A DNA stretch of 64,000 bases from CAWKMN01 sp963850765 (GCA_963850765.1 CAWKMN010000010.1:310001-374000); one strand, 5' to 3'. Positions 44,235 to 53,351 are shown, counted from the first letter of the stretch. Translations and numbers: made by a program. The notes: generated from the sequence alone by a model not told the origin.

Positions 44235-46325
44235 ATGACAAAACGGGCTGAAACGTACGCGGCGCTGAGGGCGGCGTTAGGACAAGCGGCGCGAGGCGGG
44301 GGCCGATCGGCGCGAGGGCTGATCCAGCCGTCGGAGGCCGTGCAGGGGGCGGAAAGCATTCGCAAGGCCCAGCTGCTTTCGGCCATGCTGCTGCTGTTTA
44401 TCCCCATCCCGTTCCTCTCGCTCGTCATCCGCTCGCTGGCCGATCCGGACTTTGCCATATCTCCCCTGTCGGTGGTCAGGATCCTTGCGCTGGTGGTGCT
44501 CTATCGCCTGAGCCGCACCCGGCACTACTTCTGGGTGGCGGTGTTGGTTGTGAGTATCTTTCCGCTGGGCATTTTCGCCATCGCACTCACCAGCTACAGC
44601 GCCGACGATTTCAAGATGCTGCTCGTCTACCTGGGTATCGGGGCCGTACTGAGCAGTATGCTGCTGAACCGGCGCGTCACGGTTCTCTACTGCCTCGTCA
44701 GCCTGATCGGGATTCTGCTGCTCCCCCATTTGATCCCAGAAGTGGAATATCGCACCATCATTTCGCCCGTGTCGCTGCTCGTCGAGTTGGGAGTGCTTCT
44801 GATCGTGGCGATGTGGCACCGCGATTTGATCGAGGTAGACCGGCAGGCTGAATTGAGGCGCACCAACCAGGAGCTTGAGCACGAGATCGCGGAACGCAAC
44901 AAGACTGAACAGGCGCTCCAAATGTACACCGAGCGGCTGGAAATTCTGCGGGGCATCGATCAGGCGATCCTGACGCTGAAATCGCCCGAAGAGCTGGCCG
45001 GGGTCGCACTGCAGCGGCTTCGCAACGTCATCACGTTCCATCACGCCCATGTCACCCTCTTTGACATGGAAACCCACGAAGCGATCAGCCTCGCCTTTTT
45101 CTCTTCGGATGAGCCCGTCATAACCGCCCCGATGCGCGTGCCGATGAAGGATTACGGGGCAGACCTCAACCTGTTGAACGCGAATCAGGTTTCTATCGTT
45201 GAAGATATTACCACCCTCCCGGAGCCGCCGTTATTGCTTCAGCAGGGCGCGGCGGCGGGCGACCGTGCGTTTGTCAGCATCCCGCTGTGGCACAAGGAAG
45301 GCTTGATCGGTGCGCTCGACGTGGCGATGCGCGATCCTGGTCCGGTCAACGCCGAGCATGTGTCGATTGCCCGCGAGATCGCGGACCAGTTGGCGATTGG
45401 CATTCAGCAGGTGCGCCTGTTTGAAGCCGTCCGGCGGCACGCGGAAGAACTGGAACAGCGCGTCCGGGATCGCACGACGGAGCTTCTGGCGGCGAACACC
45501 CGATTGGAGCACCTGGGCCGGGCCAAAGACGAATTTGTATCGAACGTGTCCCACGAACTTCGCACGCCCATCACCAATCTGCTGCTGCATCAGCATTTGC
45601 TGAAGAGGGACCCGGCTCAACTCGCCAAATATCTGACCATCCTCAACCGCGAGACGCTCCGTCTGGAGCTTACGATAGAGGATTTGCTGCACCTGTCACG
45701 GCTGGATCAGGGGCACGTCGAACTGAAACTGGAGTGGATCGATCTGAACCCCCTGGTCAGCCAGCACGTTGCGGATCGGACCGCACTGGTGCGGCAGCAC
45801 GAGCTGGAAATTTCGTTTATACCCAGGGCCGATCTGCCGCCGGTGTGTGTCGATCCGGGGCTGGTGGGGCATGTCCTCAGCGTGCTGCTGACCAACGCCA
45901 TGAATTATACGCCCGCCGGCGGTACGATCGAGGTGAGCACCCAGACCCGCGCCATCAACGGGCAGCAGTGGGCGGGCTTCAGGATACAGGATACGGGGCC
46001 AGGTATTCCGCCGGATGAGCAGCCGAATCTGTTCCGGCGGTTCTTTCGCGGCACAGCGGGACGTGAATCCAAGGCACCGGGCACCGGCTTAGGGTTAACC
46101 ATTGCGAAGGAAATCATCGATCGGCACGCAGGCCGGATCGAGATGGAAAGCGACGGCGTTCCCGGCCTGGGCACGCTGTTCAGCGTATGGCTGCCGCTAG
46201 GCTCGCTCGAAACGATCGACCATCGGCGCGATACGGGTGCAGAGTTCGCGCCAGGTGGAAGCGCCGGAGAAGTCGATCTCCAGGGTGATCGGCAGCTGCT
46301 CCGGCACGTCGATCCGGCGGACTAA
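44235..46325 (+). CDS. GAF-domain membrane sensor histidine kinase
   Basis: The 696-residue protein has about five TM segments within residues 45-200, a coiled coil (QELEHEIAERNKTEQALQMY), a GAF domain (about 250-390, LEILRGIDQAILTLKSPEEL onward), HisKA with acceptor His in VSNVSHELRTPITNLL, and HATPase (LTNAMNYTPAGG, DTGPGIPPDEQ, GTGLGLTI). A normal kinase would end near FSVWLPLG (46203). The last 40 codons run on as an unusual tail that overlaps the convergent oxidoreductase gene by 129 bases; an indel may have removed the true stop. Confidence 0.9.
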   Translation: MTKRAETYAALRAALGQAARGGGRSARGLIQPSEAVQGAESIRKAQLLSAMLLLFIPIPFLSLVIRSLADPDFAISPLSVVRILALVVLYRLSRTRHYFWVAVLVVSIFPLGIFAIALTSYSADDFKMLLVYLGIGAVLSSMLLNRRVTVLYCLVSLIGILLLPHLIPEVEYRTIISPVSLLVELGVLLIVAMWHRDLIEVDRQAELRRTNQELEHEIAERNKTEQALQMYTERLEILRGIDQAILTLKSPEELAGVALQRLRNVITFHHAHVTLFDMETHEAISLAFFSSDEPVITAPMRVPMKDYGADLNLLNANQVSIVEDITTLPEPPLLLQQGAAAGDRAFVSIPLWHKEGLIGALDVAMRDPGPVNAEHVSIAREIADQLAIGIQQVRLFEAVRRHAEELEQRVRDRTTELLAANTRLEHLGRAKDEFVSNVSHELRTPITNLLLHQHLLKRDPAQLAKYLTILNRETLRLELTIEDLLHLSRLDQGHVELKLEWIDLNPLVSQHVADRTALVRQHELEISFIPRADLPPVCVDPGLVGHVLSVLLTNAMNYTPAGGTIEVSTQTRAINGQQWAGFRIQDTGPGIPPDEQPNLFRRFFRGTAGRESKAPGTGLGLTIAKEIIDRHAGRIEMESDGVPGLGTLFSVWLPLGSLETIDHRRDTGAEFAPGGSAGEVDLQGDRQLLRHVDPAD

Positions 46326-47930
46326 CTGTACTTCCAGGGTATTCGGCCGCGTGATGCCGTGCAGCAGCAGCATCTGCGTGCAGACGAACGCCGGGTGATC
46401 GGCGGGCACATCCACACCCCATGCCAGCGGCACGCCCCGCCGCAGCAGCCGAACCTGAAGCTGGCGAACCAGCCCCTCATCTTCCCAGATCTGGCGCGGC
46501 AGCCGGCTGTGATCGCAGCAGAACGCGGCCAGCATCCCCGCGCTTTCCCCAATATTCCACTCAACCGGCTGCACGCGGTACGCGCCGTTGGTCAGATGCG
46601 TGGTGCCGATATTCTTGCAGGCGGCGATCAGGTTCGTCACGCGCTGCGGGATCAGCGCGCCGAGCGGGATCTGGAAGGGGCGCGTCGGGATGTACAGCCG
46701 GGCATAGGGGTTGCCGACGCAGGCGTGCAGATCGATGGCGTGCCAGCCCACCCCGACCGAGTCCGGGAACGGCGTGGCGCGGGCTGTCACATTCGACTCG
46801 ACGGCAATATCCTGCTCCAGAATGCGCCGCATGGCCAGGATCCGGCGTGACTCGCGGATATATGGCACCTTGGACAGCCCATCGGCGGTATCCATCACGT
46901 CCGGGCGAAGGCACAGCTCCGGATAGCCCTGACCGCCTTCGTCGCGTGGGGCTTCCGTTTGCAGCCAGTACAGAAAGCCCAACGACAGCCGCTTCGCCTC
47001 GTTGAGAATGCGCGTCTGGGTGGACGGCGGCATATCGATCAGGTTGGCGTTGAAATAGTCGTTGCTGTCCCAGTTAACCAACGTGATCCCGTTCGAGCCG
47101 TTCAGCATTCGCCCATCGAAAATGCGCCGGTCGGCCCAAAACGGCTGCTCGCCGCGAAACATGTAATAACGGCGATCCTCGCCATCCGTCCCGACGAGAG
47201 TCAATGTGAAGGGCTGGCGGTCGCGGAAATACTCGTAGCCGACCGGGCGCGGGATGGTGTTGTGCGTCCCGGCGCGGTATTCGACGCCAAACGGATAGGT
47301 GAACGCCTGCACCTCGTCCGGGCGCGGGCCGTCGAGGGAGGCGTGTGACTCGCCGGTGTCCTCGATCGCTTCCGCGCCGGTCACATATTCCGCATGGACC
47401 AGCGGCAGCAGATCGCCCACGTCGGTCGCGTCGAGGAAAAGCGCCGCCTCGATCCGCACCCGGTTTCCCGTGGAGTCGCGCAGCGTCACGTCGATCACCA
47501 TGTCGCCGTCCATCCGGGCTTCGAGCGGGGTGTGCTCAAGCAGCACGGTCAGCAGCCTGGCGGCGATTTGCGGTGCGAGCATCGCTTCGATCACCTCTGC
47601 GGCGACGCGCGGCTCAAAACACAGCCGGCTCACCCACGCGTTGCCGGGATTGAGGAACGGAGTATCAATCTGGTAGCGATCGCGGTAGGCGGCGCGGATT
47701 GCGTTGCGCAGGGCGTAATAACCGCGCGTGCCGCCGAAGGTTTCGATCGTGGCGGGCTCGTCCAGCGCCGAAATACCCTGGCTGGTGATCTGCCCGCCGA
47801 GCCAGCCGGTCGCCTCGGTCAGGATGACGGTTTTGCCCGCGCCAGCCGCGGCCAGGGCCGCCGCGACGCCGCCCAGGCTCCCGCCGATGATCGCAATATC
47901 ACAGGAAAGCACACGCTCGTTCGGGTTCAT
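46197..47930 (-). CDS. FAD-dependent oxidoreductase (FAD_oxidored family)
   Basis: The 577-residue protein starts with a dinucleotide-binding Rossmann motif (DIAIIGGSLGGVAAALAAAG, then ILTEATGWLGGQITSQG). It has the family features LFLDATDVGDLLPL and NLIAACKNIGTTHLTNGAYR near the C-terminal FAD contact. The family includes enzymes acting on sugars, polyols or unknown metabolites; the substrate is not evident. Its end overlaps the convergent kinase gene. Confidence 0.88.
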   Translation of the reverse strand: MNPNERVLSCDIAIIGGSLGGVAAALAAAGAGKTVILTEATGWLGGQITSQGISALDEPATIETFGGTRGYYALRNAIRAAYRDRYQIDTPFLNPGNAWVSRLCFEPRVAAEVIEAMLAPQIAARLLTVLLEHTPLEARMDGDMVIDVTLRDSTGNRVRIEAALFLDATDVGDLLPLVHAEYVTGAEAIEDTGESHASLDGPRPDEVQAFTYPFGVEYRAGTHNTIPRPVGYEYFRDRQPFTLTLVGTDGEDRRYYMFRGEQPFWADRRIFDGRMLNGSNGITLVNWDSNDYFNANLIDMPPSTQTRILNEAKRLSLGFLYWLQTEAPRDEGGQGYPELCLRPDVMDTADGLSKVPYIRESRRILAMRRILEQDIAVESNVTARATPFPDSVGVGWHAIDLHACVGNPYARLYIPTRPFQIPLGALIPQRVTNLIAACKNIGTTHLTNGAYRVQPVEWNIGESAGMLAAFCCDHSRLPRQIWEDEGLVRQLQVRLLRRGVPLAWGVDVPADHPAFVCTQMLLLHGITRPNTLEVQLVRRIDVPEQLPITLEIDFSGASTWRELCTRIAPMVDRFERA

Positions 47931-48075
47931 ACGGTTCTTTCCAGGCCAAAACCGATCGCCAAAGTCCGGTTCCAGGGCAGACGTATGCTGCCAGGGGTCA
48001 GCGATGATTCACACGAGTAGCAGTATAGTCCTATCCCATCGGGGCGCAAACCTGTGAAATCTGTCACCAGTGATC

Positions 48076-48262
48076 GGCCGTTAGCTGTTAGCCGTTAGCG
48101 ATTAGCGGTTAGCCAAAAGCGATATACCATCGGCCGCAACAAATCAGGGCGGGTTAGCACACCCGCCCCTTCACTCTTCTATTCTCAAGAATCTCTGCGT
48201 GCTCTGCGCCTCTGCGGTTCAAGCTTTTAGCTAACCGCTAACAGCTAACTGCTAATCGCTTA
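48076..48262. repeat. GTTAGC-type inverted repeat array with inner hairpin and CTCTGCG repeat
   Basis: A cluster of GTTAGC/ATTAGC hexamers at 48078-48114 faces its complement at 48228-48259; 19 bases (TTAGCGGTTAGCCAAAAGC) match with one change. Between them lie a perfect hairpin GGGCGGG/CCCGCCC (48147-48168) and a copy of the CTCTGCG...CTCTGCGGTT repeat (48193-48219) also seen at 53315 and 53764. It fills the gap between the oxidoreductase start and the next gene. Confidence 0.6.
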
Positions 48263-49168
48263 ATGCTTCTTCTCTTCGAACAGGGCGCGGTGGGGGAACA
48301 CCATGCGGCTGCCGGTGTAATCGCGGCGGCGCAGGGTATGCTGGTTGGCGCGCTCGAAGTCGTGGTGAATATCCTTGATGCGCTCGATCTGCGAGGGTGA
48401 CGGTGCCCGCGAAAAGATCACGACGGCGACGGTTTGCTCGCCGGGCACAAACAGAACGCTCCGTTCGTCGTCCGTCAGTTGTTTCTGAGCCGGGCCAGGA
48501 TTCCCGCGCGTCTGTGATACCGCCTTCAGCCGGGCCAACACGGCTTTGATCTGTGAGGGCCTCATGAAGACCGGGCCGGTGGTGCTGATATGCTCGCCGG
48601 TTTCCTGATCGTAGATGGCGTAGGAGATCACGCGGGCTTCGTACATCTGCTTCAAAAATCCCGTGTGGCCGGGCTTCACCACCGACTGCCATGCCTGGCT
48701 TTCGGGGTTGCGCGTCAGCAGGCGCTCGGTAATATCGCGCTGCTCGCTGTAGCGGCTGTAGACCGCGTCGAACTGCGCCTGGTTGAGCTTCCCTTCCGCG
48801 AACTCGGCCGCCAGCCGCGCCGTCTTCTCGCGCAGATTGATCAGCGCTTCTTCGGCACGCTGCATTTGCTCACGGGGCGTCAAAGCCTGGGCGGAATTAT
48901 TCTGGCCGGGCAGCAGGGGCTGATGGGGCGGTTCGGTGGTGTCGGGCGCGCTGGGCCGGATGGGCGATCGTTCCGGCGGATCGCCGCGCCGGGCCGGTGA
49001 TGGCTGGGCAGGGCTGGTCAGGCCGGGAATCGGTGAGATGATCCCGCCGGTCGATGCTGGTTTTGACTTTTGCTCCGGCAGATCGTTTTCGGGGGTGCGC
49101 GCTTCGCGGTCCTCATGGATCAGACGCCGAAGCAGCGAACTTGATTGCTCGTCCTCGTTACTACTCAC
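48260..49168 (-). CDS. Unknown protein adjacent to small GTPase
   Basis: The 302-residue protein has a proline-rich disordered N-terminal third (PQPLLPGQ-like region), a helical segment (REQMQRAEEALINLREKTAR) and a C-terminal alpha/beta region (GEQTVAVVIFSRAPSPSQIE, IKDIHHDFERANQHTLR). The C-terminal part could be a roadblock/longin-like fold as in GTPase partners (MglB type), judged only from the pattern and the neighbour. I could not assign a named family. It lies 72 bases downstream of the GTPase stop on the same strand and is probably cotranscribed. Confidence 0.55.
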   Translation of the reverse strand: MSSNEDEQSSSLLRRLIHEDREARTPENDLPEQKSKPASTGGIISPIPGLTSPAQPSPARRGDPPERSPIRPSAPDTTEPPHQPLLPGQNNSAQALTPREQMQRAEEALINLREKTARLAAEFAEGKLNQAQFDAVYSRYSEQRDITERLLTRNPESQAWQSVVKPGHTGFLKQMYEARVISYAIYDQETGEHISTTGPVFMRPSQIKAVLARLKAVSQTRGNPGPAQKQLTDDERSVLFVPGEQTVAVVIFSRAPSPSQIERIKDIHHDFERANQHTLRRRDYTGSRMVFPHRALFEEKKH

Positions 49169-49240
49169 GGTTCATCCGCCCGTATGCTGCCAAACTGGTT
49201 CCAACTATAGCAGACTTATCGGCCCGACGAAAGCGAGCCT

Positions 49241-49810
49241 CTAAGAGCCTGCGGCAGGGCCGAGATACTGCTTGCGCACCTTTTCAAGCTCTTTCAGGGT
49301 TTCATGATATTTGTGAGCCAAATAACCTAATCCCTGGAAGAACGCTTCGACGTTGTCGCCGGTTAAGGCACTGGTCTGCAAATATGGCATCGGCCCTTCA
49401 AACCGGGCCCAGCCTTCCGCCTCGGCGGGCGGAACGACCGCCCCCAGGTCTATTTTGTTGCCGATAACGCACATCGGCACATTCGGGATAATCGCCCGCA
49501 CGTCGTCGCGCCAGCGCGCCAGATTGAAGAACGTAGCGGGTGATGTCGAGTCGTAGATCAGGGCGACGGCCAGCGTCCCGGCGTAGAACTGATCCCGGAA
49601 GGCGCGGAAACGCTCCTGCCCGGCCACATCCCAGATCGACAGGCGGATCGTCTTCTCCCCAAGCTGCACCGTTTTGATCTGAAAATCCACGCCGATCGTC
49701 AGGATGCGCGATTCATCGAACTTCCCTTCGCAGAAGCGGCGTACCAGGCTGGTCTTGCCCACATTGCCGTCACCGACCAGCAGCACTTTGTAGATGGGTG
49801 GTTCGCTCAC
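49241..49810 (-). CDS. Small Ras/Rab-like GTPase
   Basis: The start is taken as GTG 49810 because AAGGAG lies 9 bases upstream; an upstream ATG at 49855 is possible but lacks a good site. All G motifs are present: G1 GDGNVGKTS, G2 Thr in ILTIGVDF, G3 WDVAGQE, G4 NKID and G5 TSA. Its 189 residues match eukaryote-like Rab/Rup GTPases found in some Chloroflexota and other bacteria. No C-terminal prenylation Cys is present (ends LGPAAGS). Such proteins switch between GDP and GTP forms to control polarity or trafficking-like processes; the function here is unknown. The gene next downstream may be its partner. Confidence 0.88.
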   Translation of the reverse strand: MSEPPIYKVLLVGDGNVGKTSLVRRFCEGKFDESRILTIGVDFQIKTVQLGEKTIRLSIWDVAGQERFRAFRDQFYAGTLAVALIYDSTSPATFFNLARWRDDVRAIIPNVPMCVIGNKIDLGAVVPPAEAEGWARFEGPMPYLQTSALTGDNVEAFFQGLGYLAHKYHETLKELEKVRKQYLGPAAGS

Positions 49811-49934
49811 GACCCGGCTAACTCCTTGGATGATCAGACGCGGTAAGTATACCATACCAAATAGGTGCCCGCTGGCGCTGGTGAATTCTGCTAAAATCGT
49901 TTTGGAAACGGGCAGCCCCGATCAGGAGGGAGTC

Positions 49935-50423
49935 ATGTCACGGGCGGCGTGGTGGAAAAATACGCGCGGGGAGTGGTATGTCGTGGCGCAGATGGTGCTG
50001 TTCGCCCTGATCGCGCTGGGGCCGGGCTGGTTTGATGTGCGGCCCGACCTGCCCGACGGCGTGCGCACGGCCGCACAGGTGACCGGCCTCTTTCTCGGCG
50101 GCGCGGGGCTGCTGCTGGCGCTGGCAGGTTTGATCGGGTTGGGAGATAATCTGTCACCGCTGCCGCATCCGAAGGATGATGCGCATCTCGTCCAGACCGG
50201 CGCATACGGTGTCGTGCGTCATCCGATCTACAGTGGGTTGATCGTCGGAGCCGTGGGTTGGGCGCTGATCCACACCAGCGTCATGACCCTGATCTACGCC
50301 GCAGTGCTGTTCATCTTTTTCGACATCAAGTCACGCCGCGAGGAGCGCTGGCTGGCCGGGAAATTCCCCGAGTACGCCGGTTATCAGCAGCGTGTGCGGA
50401 AGCTGATCCCGTTTATCTACTGA
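49935..50423 (+). CDS. Isoprenylcysteine carboxyl methyltransferase (ICMT) family membrane protein
   Basis: ATG 49935 has AGGAGGGA upstream. The 162-residue integral membrane protein has about four TM segments and the family motif GAYGVVRHPIYSGLI followed by RREERWLAGKFPEYAGYQ, which holds the AdoMet-binding His and Glu. Family members methylate carboxyl groups of lipids or isoprenoid cysteines. In bacteria the substrate is mostly unknown. It is followed 8 bases later by the phosphatase gene. Confidence 0.85.
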   Translation: MSRAAWWKNTRGEWYVVAQMVLFALIALGPGWFDVRPDLPDGVRTAAQVTGLFLGGAGLLLALAGLIGLGDNLSPLPHPKDDAHLVQTGAYGVVRHPIYSGLIVGAVGWALIHTSVMTLIYAAVLFIFFDIKSRREERWLAGKFPEYAGYQQRVRKLIPFIY

Positions 50424-50430
50424 GGGTAAC

Positions 50431-50910
50431 ATGCCGGTACAGGTCTTATTTGTCTGCTTGGGCAATATCTGCCGCTCGCCCATGGCGGAAGCGGTGTTTC
50501 AAAAGCTGGTGGACGACGCCGGCCTGCACAGTGAGATCACGGCCGATTCGGCGGGCACGGGCGACTGGCACGAGGGCGAGCGCGCGCATCACGGCACGCT
50601 GAACATCCTGCGGGCGAACGGCATCGAGTATAACGGCCGGGCGCGCCAGATCCGCCGGGTCGATTTTGACCAGTTCGATTATGTCCTGGCGATGGACAGT
50701 TCGAATCTGTCCGATCTGCGTCGGATCGTGCCGGCAGGCAGCAAAGCGCAGATCCGGCGCTTCCTCGAATTTGCCGAGCAGCCGTCCAAAATGGACGTGC
50801 CGGATCCCTACTACAGCGGACGCTTCGAGGAAGTTTACCATCTGGTGCAGCAGGGAGCCGAGGGGCTGCTGGCCCATATCCTCCGCGAAACGGGCCGTAG
50901 CCAGCCATGA
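50431..50910 (+). CDS. Low-molecular-weight protein-tyrosine phosphatase
   Basis: The 159-residue protein has the P-loop CLGNICRS at residues 9-16 with Cys nucleophile and Arg, and the general acid Asp in VPDPYYSG. These are the family landmarks. It dephosphorylates tyrosine (or arginine) phosphoproteins in the cytoplasm. Its stop overlaps the fructosamine kinase start by 4 bases, so expression is coupled. Confidence 0.93.
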   Translation: MPVQVLFVCLGNICRSPMAEAVFQKLVDDAGLHSEITADSAGTGDWHEGERAHHGTLNILRANGIEYNGRARQIRRVDFDQFDYVLAMDSSNLSDLRRIVPAGSKAQIRRFLEFAEQPSKMDVPDPYYSGRFEEVYHLVQQGAEGLLAHILRETGRSQP

Positions 50911-51803
50911 CGCTACCCTCAGCACTGCGGGCGCGGCTGGCGGAGCTGCTTGGCGCGCCGGTCGAACAGGAACAGCCGGTGTATGGCGGTGACATCAACC
51001 AATCCGCACAATTCACCTGCGGGCGGCGGCCCTATTTTGTCAAGTGGAACGAGCAGGCACCGGCCGACATGTTCCCCACTGAGGCGCATGGTCTGCAACT
51101 GCTGGACGAAGCGCACGCGGTGCGGGTTCCGCGAGTCATCGCGCAGGGCGATGCAGCCGGCCACGCCGCTGGTGACTGCCCCGCTTTCCTGGTGCTGGAA
51201 TGGATCGAAACCGGCAGCAAATATGGCAGCGGGCAGGCGCTCGCGGATTTCGGCGCGGCGCTGGCGGCCCTGCACCGCCACACCGCCGATCAGCACGGGC
51301 TGGATCGCGACAACTACATCGGACGCCTGCCGCAGCCAAACACCCGATCGCCCCGCTGGTCCGCCTTTTACCGCGATCAGCGCATTGGCTACCAGATGGG
51401 GCTGGCACGCCGCCTGGGACGCCTGCCCCACTACCGCGAGGATGTGCTCACCCGCCTGATGGATCGCCTGCCCGATCTGCTGGACGACAAGATGATGCCG
51501 CCGTCGCTCATTCACGGCGACCTGTGGGGCGGGAACTATATGATCGACAACCGGAACTGCGCCGTGCTGATCGATCCAGCGGTGTGTTATGGGCATCGCG
51601 AGATGGATCTCGCCATGAGTGAACTGTTCGGCGGGTTCTCGCCTTCGTTCTATGATGCCTATTTTGAAGCCTACCCCGCACCCGGTTATCCTGAGCGGCG
51701 CGCGTTGTACCAGTTGTATTACATCCTCGCGCATCTGAATCTGTTTGGCGAGTCCTACGGCAGCCGCGTCGATGCGATTGCGGCGTATTACGTCGGGCGG
51801 TAA
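50907..51803 (+). CDS. Fructosamine kinase (ketosamine-3-kinase family)
   Basis: The 298-residue protein has the aminoglycoside-phosphotransferase-like fold with GGDINQSAQF, substrate-binding PYFVKWN, EWIETGSK and the catalytic loop PSLIHGDLWGGNYM, then DPAVCYGHREMDLAM. The family phosphorylates glycated lysines so that they break down, repairing glycated protein. Pairing with a low-molecular-weight phosphatase is a known neighbourhood (a bacterial fructosamine repair arrangement). A 4-base overlap with it supports a shared pathway. Confidence 0.93.
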   Translation: MTLPSALRARLAELLGAPVEQEQPVYGGDINQSAQFTCGRRPYFVKWNEQAPADMFPTEAHGLQLLDEAHAVRVPRVIAQGDAAGHAAGDCPAFLVLEWIETGSKYGSGQALADFGAALAALHRHTADQHGLDRDNYIGRLPQPNTRSPRWSAFYRDQRIGYQMGLARRLGRLPHYREDVLTRLMDRLPDLLDDKMMPPSLIHGDLWGGNYMIDNRNCAVLIDPAVCYGHREMDLAMSELFGGFSPSFYDAYFEAYPAPGYPERRALYQLYYILAHLNLFGESYGSRVDAIAAYYVGR

Positions 51804-52066
51804 AGCGCCGCCCGGCACCCTGACCTGTCCCACCCCACGACTATCTGGTTGTCCTATCCAGTAATCAGCCCAGCTACGTGGTTTTCGCGGTGAATAAATG
51901 CTTCGTACCAGAAACTATAGTAAGCAGCATCATTTTTCGCACAAATGTTCTAACCGGATACAAACCAGTTTCCAAAACAGAACAGACGTGTTAGGCAATC
52001 ACTTGACGTCGCAGAACATTAGTGCTACACTGACTCTTGAGTGTCCGTGACAGGGAGTACTAACAG
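51804..52066. other. Intergenic region upstream of nurA
   Basis: About 260 bases without a gene. AT-richer sequence with TTGACGTCGCAGAACATTAGTGC-like stretches (52001-52030) could carry a promoter, with ACACTGACT near 52028. No repeat or hairpin of note. Confidence 0.3.
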
Positions 52067-53308
52067 GTGACGTTAGAGTTTGAAAAAGTGATGCCCCAGG
52101 TCGAGCGGATGGGGCGCGCGCTTGCGATGCGGAACCAGGATATGAGCGAGCGTGCCTTGGATGCCTGGGAATTTTTTCAGGAATTAAATGACTTAGAAGC
52201 GATCAACGCGCGTGTCCAGTTGGCACGCGAACGAGATGCCGGCTTCCGGGGCGCAGCACCGCTGCACGAACCGATCAATCAGGGTTATCCGCTGCCCCAA
52301 CTGCCAGAGCGCGCCACGCTCATCGCGGCGGACGGCTCCCAGGTCTATCCCAGCATTCATGCCGCCGCCGTGTATTATCTGACTAATACCGGGATCTTTG
52401 TCTATCACCACGGCACCGAGCAGCTTCCCGAACAGCTTACCGAACCCCGCCTGCATTACAGCGACGATGAGGTGCGCGACGGGCATGGGCAGGTCATCAC
52501 CAATACGGCCGTCAACGCGCGGCGCAGCGTGGTTGAATTGCAGGTTCTGGCGCGCGAGGCCTGGCACCGCCGCGAAAGCAACTGGCCGCTCGTTATGGTG
52601 AGCGACGGCCCGCTGCTGTTTTGGGTCGGCAAGGATGTACCCAACGGGCGCGAACTCGAAGCGGATTACCTGGGCGCGCTCGTCCATCTTCACGATACGC
52701 ACGCCGCGATGAAACGCGAGTTCAACCAGACGGCCAGCCTTGCCGGCTATGTGGACCGGCCCACCAGTTCCTTTCTGGTGAACCTGATCTACCTGATGAG
52801 TCTCTACGACGAGGATGTGCGCAAATCGGTGCTCGAAGCCCGCCACGAACTTGAAGGGCTGACGGACCGGCAGCTTCTCTTTAACCTGCTGCGTGACCAT
52901 CCGGGGATGCGCTCCGCGCTGATGGTACAGCAGTCGCCGCAGAACAAGAACTATCACATCAAGGGCGAAAGCCTGGAGATCGCATTTTTTTACGTGAACA
53001 TCGGCGCGCAGTATGATTTCCAACTGGCGCGCGTCGAGATGCCCATGTGGGTGGCGCGCGATTCGCAGGCGGTGGACAGCGTCCATGCGCTGCTGGTGGA
53101 TCAGTGCCGGCTGATGTGGCGGTATCCCTACGCGCTGACTCGCGCCGACGAGCTGGCCGTCATCCGCACGCACGAGCGCAGCCAGCTTGAAGAAATCATC
53201 GAAGTGGAGATGCGCCGCAATCAGCAGGTTGTCGAACATTCGGAAAAGCTGGAATCAAAAGTCGTGCGGCACGGCCGCACACGCTATGGGCAAAAGCGGA
53301 AAAAGTAA
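52067..53308 (+). CDS. nurA: NurA-domain 5-prime to 3-prime nuclease
   Basis: The GTG start at 52067 follows CAGGGAG. The 413-residue protein has the NurA nuclease motif LIAADGSQVYPSIHAAAVYY (Asp in DGSQ) near residue 90, the second acidic site LVMVSDGPLLFW near 180 and the late metal-binding region near 360. It is longer at the N-terminus than archaeal NurA. NurA works with the HerA helicase in resecting double-strand DNA ends. The HerA gene follows at 54672, but a GxxExxY gene and a small HAS-barrel-like gene lie between. Confidence 0.85.
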   Translation: MTLEFEKVMPQVERMGRALAMRNQDMSERALDAWEFFQELNDLEAINARVQLARERDAGFRGAAPLHEPINQGYPLPQLPERATLIAADGSQVYPSIHAAAVYYLTNTGIFVYHHGTEQLPEQLTEPRLHYSDDEVRDGHGQVITNTAVNARRSVVELQVLAREAWHRRESNWPLVMVSDGPLLFWVGKDVPNGRELEADYLGALVHLHDTHAAMKREFNQTASLAGYVDRPTSSFLVNLIYLMSLYDEDVRKSVLEARHELEGLTDRQLLFNLLRDHPGMRSALMVQQSPQNKNYHIKGESLEIAFFYVNIGAQYDFQLARVEMPMWVARDSQAVDSVHALLVDQCRLMWRYPYALTRADELAVIRTHERSQLEEIIEVEMRRNQQVVEHSEKLESKVVRHGRTRYGQKRKK

Positions 53309-53314
53309 CAACTG

Positions 53315-53341
53315 AACCGCAGAGACGCAGAGGACACAGAG
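53315..53341 (+). repeat. Left inverted repeat of the GxxExxY cassette
   Basis: AACCGCAGAGACGCAGAG at 53315-53332 plus nine more bases. Its complement lies at 53755-53781 on the other side of the GxxExxY gene; 18 of the first 18 and about 24 of 27 bases match. Confidence 0.75.
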
Positions 53342-53351
53342 AGAAAGAATA

